Positions 15,514 through 23,758 of a stretch of DNA of 32,282 nt are shown here, piece after piece (position 1 is the first letter of the stretch; each line of letters starts with the position of its first letter). Below the pieces are notes generated by a model. It did no database searches. It saw only the letters and a list, made by a program, of their open reading frames with translations, and was not told the origin of the DNA. Made by a program: the position numbers and the translations under genes. Where the stretch lies: NCBI GenBank assembly GCA_045594445.1, contig JAZNYL010000094.1:1-32282 (forward strand). Direction: 5' to 3'. The stretch is from SVQP01 sp045594445 (GTDB lineage: Bacteria; Bacillota; Clostridia; Oscillospirales; CAG-272).

Positions 15514-16229
15514 TGAAAAGAAGAAGTAGTAAGAGCTTTGCCAAGCGTAACAGTCTTGGCTATATTCTGCTTGGCACGGTTGTCGTGCTGCTGATGCTGT
15601 TTTGCATCATCGCGCTGACCGCGTCGATCGCCCCCGTTATTCTCTCAATCCACGCAGGCGACAAGCCCGCCATGATGACCATGCCTGCCATGTTCTATTG
15701 CGTGTTTGTGGATTTCATTCTGCTGGAGATCGTTTTCCTGCTCTTCCAACCGGGTGCAAAGGATTACATTGAGGACGACAAAAAGCCCGAGATTGGCAAG
15801 AAGAAAAAGCTGTCCGGGCAAGTCATCATCGGAATCGTGTGCTGCGTGCTGCTGGTGTGCAGCATGATCACGGCGCTCGGCGTTTGCAACGTGTTCACCG
15901 AGGAAGGCATGGAGTCCTACGTCTTTTTCAAGACCGATTCCTTTACCTGGGATGAGGTGGTATTCTACGAGCTGGAATTTACCAAGGAAAGCGGACTTTC
16001 GCTGACCATACACCTGTCCAAGGATAAGGCCATTTCCCTCTTTGGCATAGACAAGATCGCAAACCGCGCGTTTACCGAGAAGTACGTGGACGAATATGGC
16101 TTTGCGGGATATCTCAAGGAGCTGGCAATCGAGAGCGACAAGACCTTCAAGGTCAAAAGCCCCGAGGCCATCGAGGCGTATTTCAAAGGCTCCCCCTATT
16201 GGGAGGCTATTGAGAAGTTGATACAGTAA
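15510..16229 (+). CDS. unknown membrane protein coupled to hom
   Basis: I do not recognise this family. The 239-residue protein begins with a basic segment. It then has three predicted membrane helices (about 17-47, 59-77 and 105-126), separated by a charged cytoplasmic loop (KKPEIGKKKKLSG). A C-terminal soluble domain of about 110 residues (TWDEVVFYELEF onward) has PH-like or DUF5673-like alternation but no catalytic motif. The start codon overlaps the hom stop (ATGATGA), so the two are translated together. A functional link to homoserine metabolism is not implied by sequence. Confidence 0.75.
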   Translation: MMKRRSSKSFAKRNSLGYILLGTVVVLLMLFCIIALTASIAPVILSIHAGDKPAMMTMPAMFYCVFVDFILLEIVFLLFQPGAKDYIEDDKKPEIGKKKKLSGQVIIGIVCCVLLVCSMITALGVCNVFTEEGMESYVFFKTDSFTWDEVVFYELEFTKESGLSLTIHLSKDKAISLFGIDKIANRAFTEKYVDEYGFAGYLKELAIESDKTFKVKSPEAIEAYFKGSPYWEAIEKLIQ

Positions 16230-16241
16230 GAACAAAGTAAG

Positions 16242-16267
16242 CGGCGGCCTTTTGGCCGCCGTTTTTT
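16242..16267 (+). terminator. hom operon terminator
   Basis: CGGCGGCC (16242-16249), TTTT loop, GGCCGCCG (16254-16261), six T's. Confidence 0.92.
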
Positions 16268-16329
16268 ATTCCAAGTCCAAATCCAACCCGGGGTTGATTT
16301 TTGTTTTCAAAAACAAACCATACGATATG

Positions 16330-16374
16330 TTGCAAGATATACAGGCGCATGCTATAATGGTATCGTGATCACGA
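16330..16374 (+). promoter_or_regulatory. XRE-regulator promoter with palindromic operator
   Basis: TTGCAA (16330-16335), 17-bp spacer, TATAAT (16353-16358). A perfect 12-bp palindrome, TCGTGATCACGA (16363-16374), covers the predicted transcription start, an arrangement typical of autorepression. Confidence 0.75.
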
Positions 16375-16400
16375 AACAACATTGAAATGAGGATAAAAAT

Positions 16401-17489
16401 ATGAGTATCGGAAGTAATATTTACGCTCTGCGCAAGGCGAAAAAGGTCACGCAGGCACAGCTTGCCGAAAAGATCGGCGTTTCGGAGCAGGCGGTTTCCA
16501 AATGGGAAAACGACGTATGTGCGCCCGACGTCAGCCTGTTCCCCGTCATTGCAGAATACTTTGGCGTTTCGATCGATCGCCTGTTTGGCTATCACAATAA
16601 CAGCTATGCCGAAGAGGTCAAGAAGATTATCCAAGCGGCAGATGACAGCATGGACACCTATAAAGAAATTGAGATCATCAGCGAGGGGCTTTCGCGCTAT
16701 CCCAACAGCCCCGAGCTCAAAATCTATCTTGCCTTTTCCCTTTCCATGGTCAATCGCTTCTCCGAGGACGCAGACGAGCGCGCCAAGGCTGTGGAAAAGG
16801 CAATCAAGGTCTGCACCGAGGTGGTGGATACCTGCGGAGACCAAGAACAGGTGGACGACGCGCTGAACATGCTGACGCGCATTTACAACGAGACCGCGCA
16901 GTACGAAAAGGCGCAGGCTTGCATTGAAAAAATGAGCGCAGAGTGCTACGACAGACGCGTTCTCGGCATGGTTGGCATGCTGGGAGGTAAAAAAAGTTAT
17001 GCCGATCAAGAGGAGTATGCGCAGAACGCTCTGTGGAAAATGTACTGGACCATGAGTCACGTGCTGGAAAAGATGTCGTACACCTATACCGAGCAAGGAC
17101 AAACCGACAAGGCGCTCGCGTTTATCAAGGCAAACCAAGCCCTACTCTCTGTCTTTGATCTGGGCTGCCCGAATTTTTACGCGGCATATAAGATCACGGC
17201 TTATTCAAATGAAGCAAAAGCCTACATGAAGCTGGGCGACAAGCAAAAGTGTCTTGCTGCACTCAAGCAGTTCTTTGTCGTCGCAAATCAAGTCAACGAG
17301 GTTGCCAAGAGCGAGGATTTCCACGTGCGTGCAAGAAATCCCCTGTATTTCTCGGCCATCCTCGACGAGGATCTGATGGAGGAATGCATCCTTCCCGGCG
17401 TTCACCCCGAAAAATTTTTGCCTACGTTCGACACATTCTTCGGTGAAGACGAGGAATACGCAGCATTCAAGCAATCGGTGCTTGCGTAA
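16401..17489 (+). CDS. XRE-family transcriptional regulator with TPR-like C-terminal domain
   Basis: The first 65 of 362 residues form a Cro/C1-type helix-turn-helix (RKAKKVTQAQLAEKIGVSEQ, then AVSKWENDVCAPDVSL). The remaining 290 residues are helical and TPR-like, suggesting ligand or peptide sensing. Similar architectures occur in many Firmicutes; the signal is unknown. The start is the ATG after GAGGA. The gene is monocistronic, with a terminator at 17523-17548. A palindrome over its start site suggests autoregulation. No neighbouring target gene (such as a transporter or toxin) is evident. Confidence 0.85.
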   Translation: MSIGSNIYALRKAKKVTQAQLAEKIGVSEQAVSKWENDVCAPDVSLFPVIAEYFGVSIDRLFGYHNNSYAEEVKKIIQAADDSMDTYKEIEIISEGLSRYPNSPELKIYLAFSLSMVNRFSEDADERAKAVEKAIKVCTEVVDTCGDQEQVDDALNMLTRIYNETAQYEKAQACIEKMSAECYDRRVLGMVGMLGGKKSYADQEEYAQNALWKMYWTMSHVLEKMSYTYTEQGQTDKALAFIKANQALLSVFDLGCPNFYAAYKITAYSNEAKAYMKLGDKQKCLAALKQFFVVANQVNEVAKSEDFHVRARNPLYFSAILDEDLMEECILPGVHPEKFLPTFDTFFGEDEEYAAFKQSVLA

Positions 17490-17522
17490 TACGAATCACG
17501 GCGGCCGAAAGGCTGTGAATTA

Positions 17523-17548
17523 GCCACCACTTACGTGGTGGCTTTTTC
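17523..17548 (+). terminator. terminator of the XRE regulator
   Basis: GCCACCAC (17523-17530), TTAC loop, GTGGTGGC (17535-17542), five T's. Confidence 0.9.
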
Positions 17549-17559
17549 GTGTTTTGCTT

Positions 17560-17828
17560 TTGGTGAAAGAGCGTCCGTAGGATGCATCTCACCCGCCGCA
17601 ACCGCGTCGATCATTCTTGGCTCGATGCCTCGAACGATCTCCATTGCGGCCCCCCTCTCCAGCGGAGAGGGCTGATCATGGCTGACTTATCCTGGAAAGT
17701 CAAGTAAGACGGATGCCCAAAAAAACCCCTCTCCGCTGGAGAGGGGGGACCGCAGCGGAGATTGAAACGAGTTGCACGAGTTTCAACGACGCGGTTGCGG
17801 TGGGTGAGATGCATCTTACGGACGCTCC
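17560..17828. repeat. palindromic MITE-like element, copy 2
   Basis: This is the same element as 4774-5055. It starts TTGGTGAAAGAGCGTCCGTA (17560-17579), continues with the CACCC...CCGCAACCGCGTCG arm and the internal CTCTCCAGCGGAGAGG palindrome, and ends with the inverse arm GCATCTTACGGACGCTC. The right terminus diverges after GGACGCTC, so the last 8-9 bases of the repeat are lost or replaced there. The next promoter starts 4 bp later. Confidence 0.85.
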
Positions 17829-17830
17829 TT

Positions 17831-17860
17831 CTTGACGATGTCAAGAAAAACTGTTATAAT
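17831..17860 (+). promoter_or_regulatory. promoter and operator of the AraC-type regulator
   Basis: TTGACG (17832-17837), 17-bp spacer, TATAAT (17855-17860). The -35 lies in a perfect inverted repeat, CTTGAC-gat-GTCAAG (17831-17845). Confidence 0.75.
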
Positions 17861-17967
17861 GACGATAGTCAACTTGAAACTGCGCGTTTTTGGTCAAGAC
17901 AAATGCTGATTGATGTGTTAAAATGCAGATGTACCTCGAGGAAAATATTTGTGAAAAGGAGATTTTT

Positions 17968-19200
17968 ATGAGTCATAACGAAAATCATGAATTGATCAAA
18001 AACGCGGTAAAGTATATCGATAAGTTGGGCTCCGGAAAAACCACGATTGAAGAGGTAGCGAAAAATGCGGGATTTTCCATTGATTATTTCAACCGTATCT
18101 TTCGAAACCACACCGGATTTAACGTCATGGAGTATTCGCGCTTCAGACGCTTGAATAAGGCAGCAAGGCTGCTGCGTCTGTCTGATACCGATATTTTGAC
18201 CATTGCATTGGAGTGCGGATATGATAGCCACGAGGGCTTTATTCGTGCGTTCAAGGATCAATACGGTAAAACGCCCAGCGAGTACCGCGAGAGCATGAAG
18301 GGCAAGCAATTTGTCTGGGCAGATCACGAGCTGAATGCAACCGCCGTGGCAGAATTTCGTCATACACTGCCCAATTTTTCGGAGATCAGTGCTGATGATG
18401 CTATCGACTGGCTCTTGGAAAAAGACGCAAAACGATACGGGTATACAGCAGTTACCATTGCATTCAACGGCTCCAAGGTGTTATCCGATAGCAATCTGCA
18501 GAATAAGGGTTGCTTTGTGACCAGTGATAATTTTTACGACCAACCGCATTTGACGTTGGTATTGAATGACATTGAGGAGCTCAGAGACTATATCGAATCA
18601 CTTATGCAGCTGTCCCCCGGTAATATTGATTGTATTTTTGATACCGACGTGAGCTTGGAGGATGTGGAAAAGGCACTGGAGGGTATTCCTTACAAGACCC
18701 TGAAAGCATGTCCCGAAACCATGTATTTCGGAGAGCCTTTTGTGCTGCCCGAAGCCGCTAAAGAGTATGATATTCACGCTTTGGAATTAAAGGACCTTGA
18801 CGCTGTCGAGGAGTTGATTTCTCAGCACCCCGATCCGATTTTCAAAAGAACGGGCGGTTATGGGATTCGCAACCTTTTGCAGCAGCCGCTTTCGCAAAGA
18901 CCTCTTGAACAGTATATGGGTGTGTTCAAGGACGGTAAGCTGCTTGCCATTGCGTATGACGGGCTGCAGAGCACGCATGGATTCTGCTTAAGCAACTGTA
19001 TCCATACTCCTTTCTTGCCGGGTGCTCCCCAGGATGCAATCAGATATCTGTATCTTGCAGCGACTAATGCGATTATGGAACGAGGCTATATTCCGTTTGA
19101 AGATGCGCAGTTTGACGAATACGCGAATGTACATGGCGGATTTGATGCGTTTGAACTTGGGTTTGAACGCGTGAATACGGTGTTTAGCATCGGATTTTGA
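17968..19200 (+). CDS. AraC-family regulator with N-terminal HTH and GNAT-like C-terminal domain
   Basis: The 410-residue protein begins with an AraC/XylS double helix-turn-helix (about 10-105): EEVAKNAGFSIDYFNRIFRN, and then a second HTH, DILTIALECGYDSHEGFIRA. The middle resembles an effector-binding beta domain. The last 160 residues have the rhythm of an acetyltransferase (GNAT) fold: MGVFKDGKLLAIAYDG, LSNCIHTPFLPG, and a terminal GFDAFELGFERV. The fold assignment is inferred and a catalytic role unproven. ATG 17968 is chosen over 17923 because AAAAGGAG sits just upstream. The gene is AT-richer than its neighbours and follows a mobile-looking palindrome. Confidence 0.75.
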   Translation: MSHNENHELIKNAVKYIDKLGSGKTTIEEVAKNAGFSIDYFNRIFRNHTGFNVMEYSRFRRLNKAARLLRLSDTDILTIALECGYDSHEGFIRAFKDQYGKTPSEYRESMKGKQFVWADHELNATAVAEFRHTLPNFSEISADDAIDWLLEKDAKRYGYTAVTIAFNGSKVLSDSNLQNKGCFVTSDNFYDQPHLTLVLNDIEELRDYIESLMQLSPGNIDCIFDTDVSLEDVEKALEGIPYKTLKACPETMYFGEPFVLPEAAKEYDIHALELKDLDAVEELISQHPDPIFKRTGGYGIRNLLQQPLSQRPLEQYMGVFKDGKLLAIAYDGLQSTHGFCLSNCIHTPFLPGAPQDAIRYLYLAATNAIMERGYIPFEDAQFDEYANVHGGFDAFELGFERVNTVFSIGF

Positions 19201-19239
19201 TTCATTGGCAAAAAATCAGCAAACGAAATAAATACGAAC

Positions 19240-19356
19240 GTAGGGGAGGATATCATCCTCCCGCACGCGAGAAGGAAAGAACGTGTTTGGATATCACAAT
19301 CACAAATCCTTTTCGGGCGGGAGGATGAATTTGCTTGCAAATATTCCTCCCCTACA
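19240..19356. repeat. short palindromic element with nested inverted repeats
   Basis: The outer arms GTAGGGGAGGATAT and ATATTCCTCCCCTAC, and the inner arms ATCATCCTCCCGC and GCGGGAGGATGAAT, enclose about 40 bp. The outer GTAGGG start is shared with the element at 156-337, suggesting one broad family with variable arms. Confidence 0.7.
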
Positions 19357-19471
19357 CGCAAATCAACAAAAAAACCGACAACGTTGTTTCCAAGAAAACG
19401 TCCTCTTTGAATATCTCTCCCCTTTTTTGTCAACACTCTCCATACCCAAATTTATATATATGGAGGTAAAT

Positions 19472-19927
19472 ATGACACTTACACCCAAGGAATCGAGTCT
19501 GCTCAAGGACCTCAAGGGAGAGGAGCAGCTTTGCGTGGCAAAATATCAGAAATATGCGGCAGAGGCAAAGGCACCCGAGCTGCAGGCGTTGCTTTCGGGC
19601 ATTGCAAGTACCGAGCAGGAGCATCTGAAGACGCTCAACGACATGGAAAGCGGAAAGCTGGGCACAGTACCCTCACAGATCCCCGCGCCCGACAAATCAA
19701 GCTGCGTTGCCGTTTCCTACGCAAGCCCTGCGGACAAGGAGGCTGACGCCTTTCTTTGCAAGGATCTACTGGCGACCGAAAAGCACGCGTCCGCACTCTA
19801 CAACACCTGCGTGTTTGAGTTCACCTACCCCGAGGCAAGAAAAATGTTGAACCACATCCAGGCCGAGGAGCAGCAGCACGGCGAAATGCTGTACGCCTAT
19901 ATGAACGCAAATAATATGTATAACTAA
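19472..19927 (+). CDS. CotF-like spore coat / ferritin-fold protein
   Basis: The 151-residue helical protein has four long helices with paired ExxH motifs (E48/H51 and E133/H136), resembling ferritin-like four-helix bundles and the Coat_F spore coat family common in Clostridia. A structural coat role or a small metal-binding role are both possible. ATG 19472 is preferred because GGAGGT (19462-19467) lies 4 bases upstream; the frame is open further upstream but enters a repeat element. It converges with the alanine symporter gene, and the two stop codons overlap (19924-19927). Confidence 0.8.
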   Translation: MTLTPKESSLLKDLKGEEQLCVAKYQKYAAEAKAPELQALLSGIASTEQEHLKTLNDMESGKLGTVPSQIPAPDKSSCVAVSYASPADKEADAFLCKDLLATEKHASALYNTCVFEFTYPEARKMLNHIQAEEQQHGEMLYAYMNANNMYN

Positions 19928-21252
19928 CGCGAGAAATAGTCCACCGTCCATTGTCTGACCTCGCCTTGCATCAGCGTAAGCACGCCAAGGTTGAGCAGCG
20001 TCATCAACCCGATGGCAAGATCGGCAATGCTCCACAGCACGGTGGGTGCGGCAACCGTGCCCACCGCTGCTCCGAGAGCAAACAGGCAGACAAAGCCAAA
20101 GCGCACGCCCTTGTTTTTTGTCAGGTACGACAAGGCTTCCAGCGCGTAATGCCCCCAGCACACCACGGTGGCAAACCCGAAAAACAGCACCATTGCGCAC
20201 AAAAAGTACCCTGCCCAATTCCCCAGCACCTCGGTATAGGCGCGCACGGTCATCATGATCGAGTTCTCGCCATAGCACGCGACCTTGTCGTAGCTGACCA
20301 AAATGACCAGCGCGGTCATGCTGCACAGCACCAAGGTGTCGGCAAACACCTCGAAAATGCCCCAAAAGCCTTGCTTGGCGGGGTGATCGGTATCCGCGCA
20401 GGCGTGCGCGATGGGGGCTGTGCCGCAGCCTGCCTCGTTGGAAACCAGGCCGCGCATGGTGCCGTAGCGCAGCGCACGTGCCATGGCAAAGCCGCCCACG
20501 CCGCCGATCGCGCTTTTAGAAGAAAATACCGCCGAAAAAATGCTTTGCAAAGCGCCCGGGATCTGCCCTGCCCGCAAGATCAGCACCGCCAAGGAAAGCA
20601 CCAAGAAGCCGCCTGTCATGACCGGCACAAGCAGATCGGTCGCACGCATAATGCGCACCGAGCCCCCAAGCATGACCGCAAAGGTCAGCGCGCAAAGCGC
20701 AATTCCCGTCCAGATTGCGGGAATGCCCAGGATCCCCTCAAACGCACCGCCGATGGCGTTGGTCTGAATGATACACCCCATGCTGATGCCATCCAGCACG
20801 CACAAAAGCGCAAAGGCAGCCGCAAGCACGCGACCAAGGCCGTCAAGGCCGCGCGACGCAAAACAGTCTACAATATAATACATAGCCCCGCCACGGTGCT
20901 TGCCGTCCGCATCGGTGCGTCTGTGCGCGACCGCCAGCACCACCTCGGCATATTTGAGCGACATGGCCACAAGTGCGCTTGCCCACATCCAGAACACCGC
21001 GCCGGGGCCGCCGTAGTAAATGGCGGACGCCACGCCCACCAAGTTTCCCACGCCCAGCGTGCCCGCAAGTGCCAGCGTCAGCGCGCGCACGGGAGAGGTC
21101 CCGCTGCCCGTTTTTTGCAGCATTCCGCTAAATATGCGAAAAGGATGCGCTGCACACGCAAGTCCCACGCGCAACGAAAAAAACAGCCCAACCGCCACCA
21201 AAGCCACGGGCACGCCCACCCCCAAAAGATTTGCATTGATCCATTCCATCAT
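19924..21252 (-). CDS. sodium/alanine symporter family (AGCS) amino acid carrier
   Basis: The 442-residue inner-membrane protein has about 11 predicted helices. It carries the AGCS hallmark VSNEAGCGTAPIAHACADT, and earlier ALAGTLGVGNLVGVASAI and GAVFWMWASALVAMSLKYAE. It probably imports alanine or glycine with Na+ or H+; the substrate is not fixed by sequence. ATG 21252 is preferred over the longer frame from 21330 because GGGGTGAG precedes it and the extra residues are hydrophilic and atypical. No convincing promoter or terminator was found. It converges with the CotF-like gene. Confidence 0.9.
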   Translation of the reverse strand: MMEWINANLLGVGVPVALVAVGLFFSLRVGLACAAHPFRIFSGMLQKTGSGTSPVRALTLALAGTLGVGNLVGVASAIYYGGPGAVFWMWASALVAMSLKYAEVVLAVAHRRTDADGKHRGGAMYYIVDCFASRGLDGLGRVLAAAFALLCVLDGISMGCIIQTNAIGGAFEGILGIPAIWTGIALCALTFAVMLGGSVRIMRATDLLVPVMTGGFLVLSLAVLILRAGQIPGALQSIFSAVFSSKSAIGGVGGFAMARALRYGTMRGLVSNEAGCGTAPIAHACADTDHPAKQGFWGIFEVFADTLVLCSMTALVILVSYDKVACYGENSIMMTVRAYTEVLGNWAGYFLCAMVLFFGFATVVCWGHYALEALSYLTKNKGVRFGFVCLFALGAAVGTVAAPTVLWSIADLAIGLMTLLNLGVLTLMQGEVRQWTVDYFSR

Positions 21253-21341
21253 CTTCTCACCCCACTGTTGCTTCAATATATGCGACAGATGGGGCTGTTT
21301 TGTTGTGCAGAGCGAATTTTTAGCAGACACTCCTGCTCCGA

Positions 21342-21358
21342 TAACAATAAAATTGTTA
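21342..21358. promoter_or_regulatory. palindrome between the symporter and groES
   Basis: TAACAAT-aaa-ATTGTTA (21342-21358) is a perfect inverted repeat. It sits upstream of the groES promoter and in the symporter's probable promoter region, so it may be an operator for the symporter. Confidence 0.35.
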
Positions 21359-21386
21359 ATTATATGTGAATTATGGGCGTAAGGGG

Positions 21387-21414
21387 TTGATATTTCCGGA
21401 ATTTGGTGTACAAT
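21387..21414 (+). promoter_or_regulatory. groESL promoter
   Basis: TTGATA (21387-21392), 16-bp spacer, TACAAT (21409-21414), immediately upstream of the CIRCE element. Confidence 0.75.
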
Positions 21415-21426
21415 ATGTACTGTGGT

Positions 21427-21453
21427 TTGGCACTCACAAAGAAAGAGTGCTAA
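21427..21453 (+). promoter_or_regulatory. CIRCE operator (HrcA binding site)
   Basis: TTGGCACTC-N9-GAGTGCTAA differs from the CIRCE consensus TTAGCACTC-N9-GAGTGCTAA at one base. HrcA binds it to repress groESL until heat shock. Confidence 0.97.
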
Positions 21454-21533
21454 TTCGTGGATTTATCCCGCCATTCAACATTGTATCATTTAGGCCGCGA
21501 ATTTTCGCGCGCATTCATAAGGAGGAACAAAAC

Positions 21534-21821
21534 ATGACTCTCAAGCCCCTTTCCAACCGCGTCGTCATCAAGTTCGTCGAAGCGGAAGAAAAGACCAAAA
21601 CAGGCATTATTCTCACAGCATCCGCACAGGAAAAGCCCCAGATCGCTGAAGTTCTGGCAGTTGGCCCCGGTAAGCCCTCCGAAAACGGCGGCTTTACCGC
21701 TATGACCGTTAAGGTCGGTGACAAGGTCATCGCAAGCAAGTATGCAGGTACTTCTGTCAAGCTGGACGGCACCGAATACGTCATCGTTTCCGAGGACGAC
21801 GTGCTGGCTGTTGTAGATTGA
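21534..21821 (+). CDS. groES: co-chaperonin GroES
   Basis: This 95-residue protein is the lid of the GroEL folding chamber. It has the family opening LKPLSNRVVIKFVEAEEKTK and the mobile-loop region GIILTASAQEKPQ, ending DDVLAVVD. ATG 21534 follows GGAGG at the usual distance; the upstream frame opening is non-coding and contains the CIRCE site. It is co-transcribed with groEL, 24 bp downstream. Confidence 0.98.
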   Translation: MTLKPLSNRVVIKFVEAEEKTKTGIILTASAQEKPQIAEVLAVGPGKPSENGGFTAMTVKVGDKVIASKYAGTSVKLDGTEYVIVSEDDVLAVVD

Positions 21822-21845
21822 TTTTTATAGTAAGGAGAAACACAC

Positions 21846-23477
21846 ATGGCAAAGGATATTCTTTACGGCATCGAAGCAAGAAACGCCCTGGTTCGCGGCG
21901 TTGACAAGCTGGCTGACACGGTCAAGATCACGCTGGGCCCCAAGGGCAGAAACGTCGTGCTTGACAAGAAATACGGCTCTCCCCTGATCACCAACGACGG
22001 TGTAACCATCGCCAAAGAGATCGAACTGGAGGATGCAGCCGAGAACATGGGCGCTTCCCTTGTCAAGGAAGTTGCTACCAAGACCAACGACGCAGCAGGC
22101 GACGGTACCACCACCGCAACGCTGCTGGCTCAGGCTTTCGTTCGCGAGGGCATGAAGAACGTGACCGCAGGCGCAAACCCCATGGTACTGCGCAAGGGCA
22201 TCAAGAAGGCAGTAGACGTTGCAGTTGACGCGCTGGCTGCAAGTGCCAAGAAGGTCAACGGTAAGGAAGACATCGCACGCGTAGGCACCATCTCCGCAGG
22301 TGACGAGGTCATCGGCGAGCTGATCGCAGACGCTATGGAAAAGGTCACCGCAGACGGCGTGATCACCATTGAGGAATCCAAGAGTGCAGAGACCTACTCC
22401 GAGGTTGTTGAGGGCATGCAGTTTGATCGCGGCTATCTCTCCCCCTACATGGTCACCGACACCGACAAGATGGAGGCCGTGATCGACGACGCCGCTATCC
22501 TGATCACCGACAAGAAGATCTCCAACATTCAGGAGATCCTTCCCCTGCTCGAGCAGATGCTGCAGTCCGGCCGCAAGCTGGTAATCATTGCAGAGGACGT
22601 TGAGGGCGAAGCACTGACCACGCTGGTGCTCAACAAGCTGCGCGGCACCTTTACCTGCGTTGCTGTCAAGGCTCCCGGCTTTGGCGATCGCCGTAAGGAT
22701 ATGCTGCGCGACATTGCCATCCTGACCGGTGGCGAGGTCATTTCCTCCGAGCTCGGCCTTGAGCTCAAGGATACCCAGATGTATCAGCTTGGCTATGCAA
22801 GACAGGTCAAGATCACCAAGGAAAACACCGTCATCGTTGGCGGCAACGGCAATCCCGATGAGATCAAGGGCAGAATTGCGCAGATCCGTCAGGGCATTGA
22901 AACCACGACAAGCGAATTTGACCGCGAAAAGCTGCAGGAAAGACTTGCTAAGCTGGCAGGCGGCGTAGCTGTGATCAAGGTTGGTGCTGCTACCGAGGCT
23001 GAAATGAAGGAAAAGAAGCTGCGCATCGAGGATGCACTCAACGCAACCAAGGCTGCCGTTGAGGAAGGCATCGTTGCAGGCGGCGGCACTGCTTACCTCA
23101 ACGTGATCCCCGCAGTTCAGAAGCTGTTGGAGACCACCGAGGGCGACGAGCGCACCGGTGTTCGCATCGTGCTCAAGGCACTCGAAGAGCCCGTACGTCA
23201 GATCGCTGTAAACGCAGGCTTTGACGGCGGCGTGATCGTCAACAACATCATCTCCTCCGGTAAGATCGGCTACGGCTTTGACGCTTACAACGAGGAATAC
23301 GTTGACATGATGAGCGCAGGCATCGTTGACCCCACCAAGGTGACAAGAAGTGCGCTGCAGAACGCAGCATCCATCGCATCCGTCATCCTGACCACCGAGA
23401 GCGTGGTTGCAGATAAGCCCGAGCCCGTAGCTCCCGCTGCTGCACCTGCTGCAGGCGGCATGGGCGGTATGTATTGA
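21846..23477 (+). CDS. groEL: chaperonin GroEL
   Basis: The 543-residue subunit forms the tetradecameric ATP-driven folding cage. It shows GPKGRNVVLDK and the nucleotide site GDGTTTATLLAQ near the N-terminus, a complete apical domain, and the C-terminal Gly-Met tail GGMGGMY. AAGGAG precedes the ATG. It is the second gene of the heat-shock operon and ends at a strong terminator. Confidence 0.99.
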   Translation: MAKDILYGIEARNALVRGVDKLADTVKITLGPKGRNVVLDKKYGSPLITNDGVTIAKEIELEDAAENMGASLVKEVATKTNDAAGDGTTTATLLAQAFVREGMKNVTAGANPMVLRKGIKKAVDVAVDALAASAKKVNGKEDIARVGTISAGDEVIGELIADAMEKVTADGVITIEESKSAETYSEVVEGMQFDRGYLSPYMVTDTDKMEAVIDDAAILITDKKISNIQEILPLLEQMLQSGRKLVIIAEDVEGEALTTLVLNKLRGTFTCVAVKAPGFGDRRKDMLRDIAILTGGEVISSELGLELKDTQMYQLGYARQVKITKENTVIVGGNGNPDEIKGRIAQIRQGIETTTSEFDREKLQERLAKLAGGVAVIKVGAATEAEMKEKKLRIEDALNATKAAVEEGIVAGGGTAYLNVIPAVQKLLETTEGDERTGVRIVLKALEEPVRQIAVNAGFDGGVIVNNIISSGKIGYGFDAYNEEYVDMMSAGIVDPTKVTRSALQNAASIASVILTTESVVADKPEPVAPAAAPAAGGMGGMY

Positions 23478-23478
23478 T

Positions 23479-23516
23479 AAAAAAGGAACGAAAGCGACTG
23501 CTTTCGTTCCTTTTTT
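23479..23516 (+). terminator. groESL terminator
   Basis: AAAAAAGGAACGAAAGC (23479-23495), GACT loop, and the exact complement (23500-23516). It is symmetric, so it could act both ways. Confidence 0.93.
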
Positions 23517-23520
23517 ATCA

Positions 23521-23690
23521 ACTATATTCGCCTTTGGCGAGTGATATTGCTTACGCAGTGATATTCGGCTACGCCGAGTGTTATTCGCTTCGCGAGTTAT
23601 AAGAGGCGAATATCATATCACTCCGCTGCAAGCGGAATATCACTCTGCCAACGGCAGAATATCACTGCGGCGAAGCCGCAATATCACTCA
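23521..23690. repeat. array of small hairpins joined by AGTGATATT / AATATCACT
   Basis: Seven short hairpin units of about 17-20 bp, such as CGCCtttGGCG, CGGCtacGCCG, CCGCtgcaaGCGG, CTGCCaacGGCAG and GCGGCgaaGCCGC, are separated by a constant linker. The linker reads AGTGATATT in the left half and AATATCACT in the right half, so the whole array is itself inverted around about 23600-23615. No gene is present. Confidence 0.85.
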
Positions 23691-23698
23691 ACCGAGAA

Positions 23699-23727
23699 GC
23701 ATTTTATTAGTCTTGCGGGCATATATT
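23699..23727 (+). promoter_or_regulatory. candidate SigE-type (mother-cell) promoter of sigK
   Basis: GCATTTT (23699-23705), 14-bp spacer, CATATATT (23720-23727). This resembles the Bacillus SigE pattern (KMATATT, 13-15 bp, CATACANT). Transcription of sigK by SigE is established in Bacillus; here it is inferred. Confidence 0.5.
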
Positions 23728-23758
23728 GTACTATTACGCCGCAAGGGGGGCTTTCGCT

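Noticed and set aside
19951..21369. 472-residue open frame on the plus strand
   Set aside because: It is a shadow of the AGCS symporter: basic, low-complexity composition (His, Arg, Gln) with no domain.
23521..23690. CRISPR array
   Set aside because: The constant part is only 9 bp, units are about 17-20 bp, the variable parts are self-complementary hairpins, and orientation flips in the middle; no cas genes are present.
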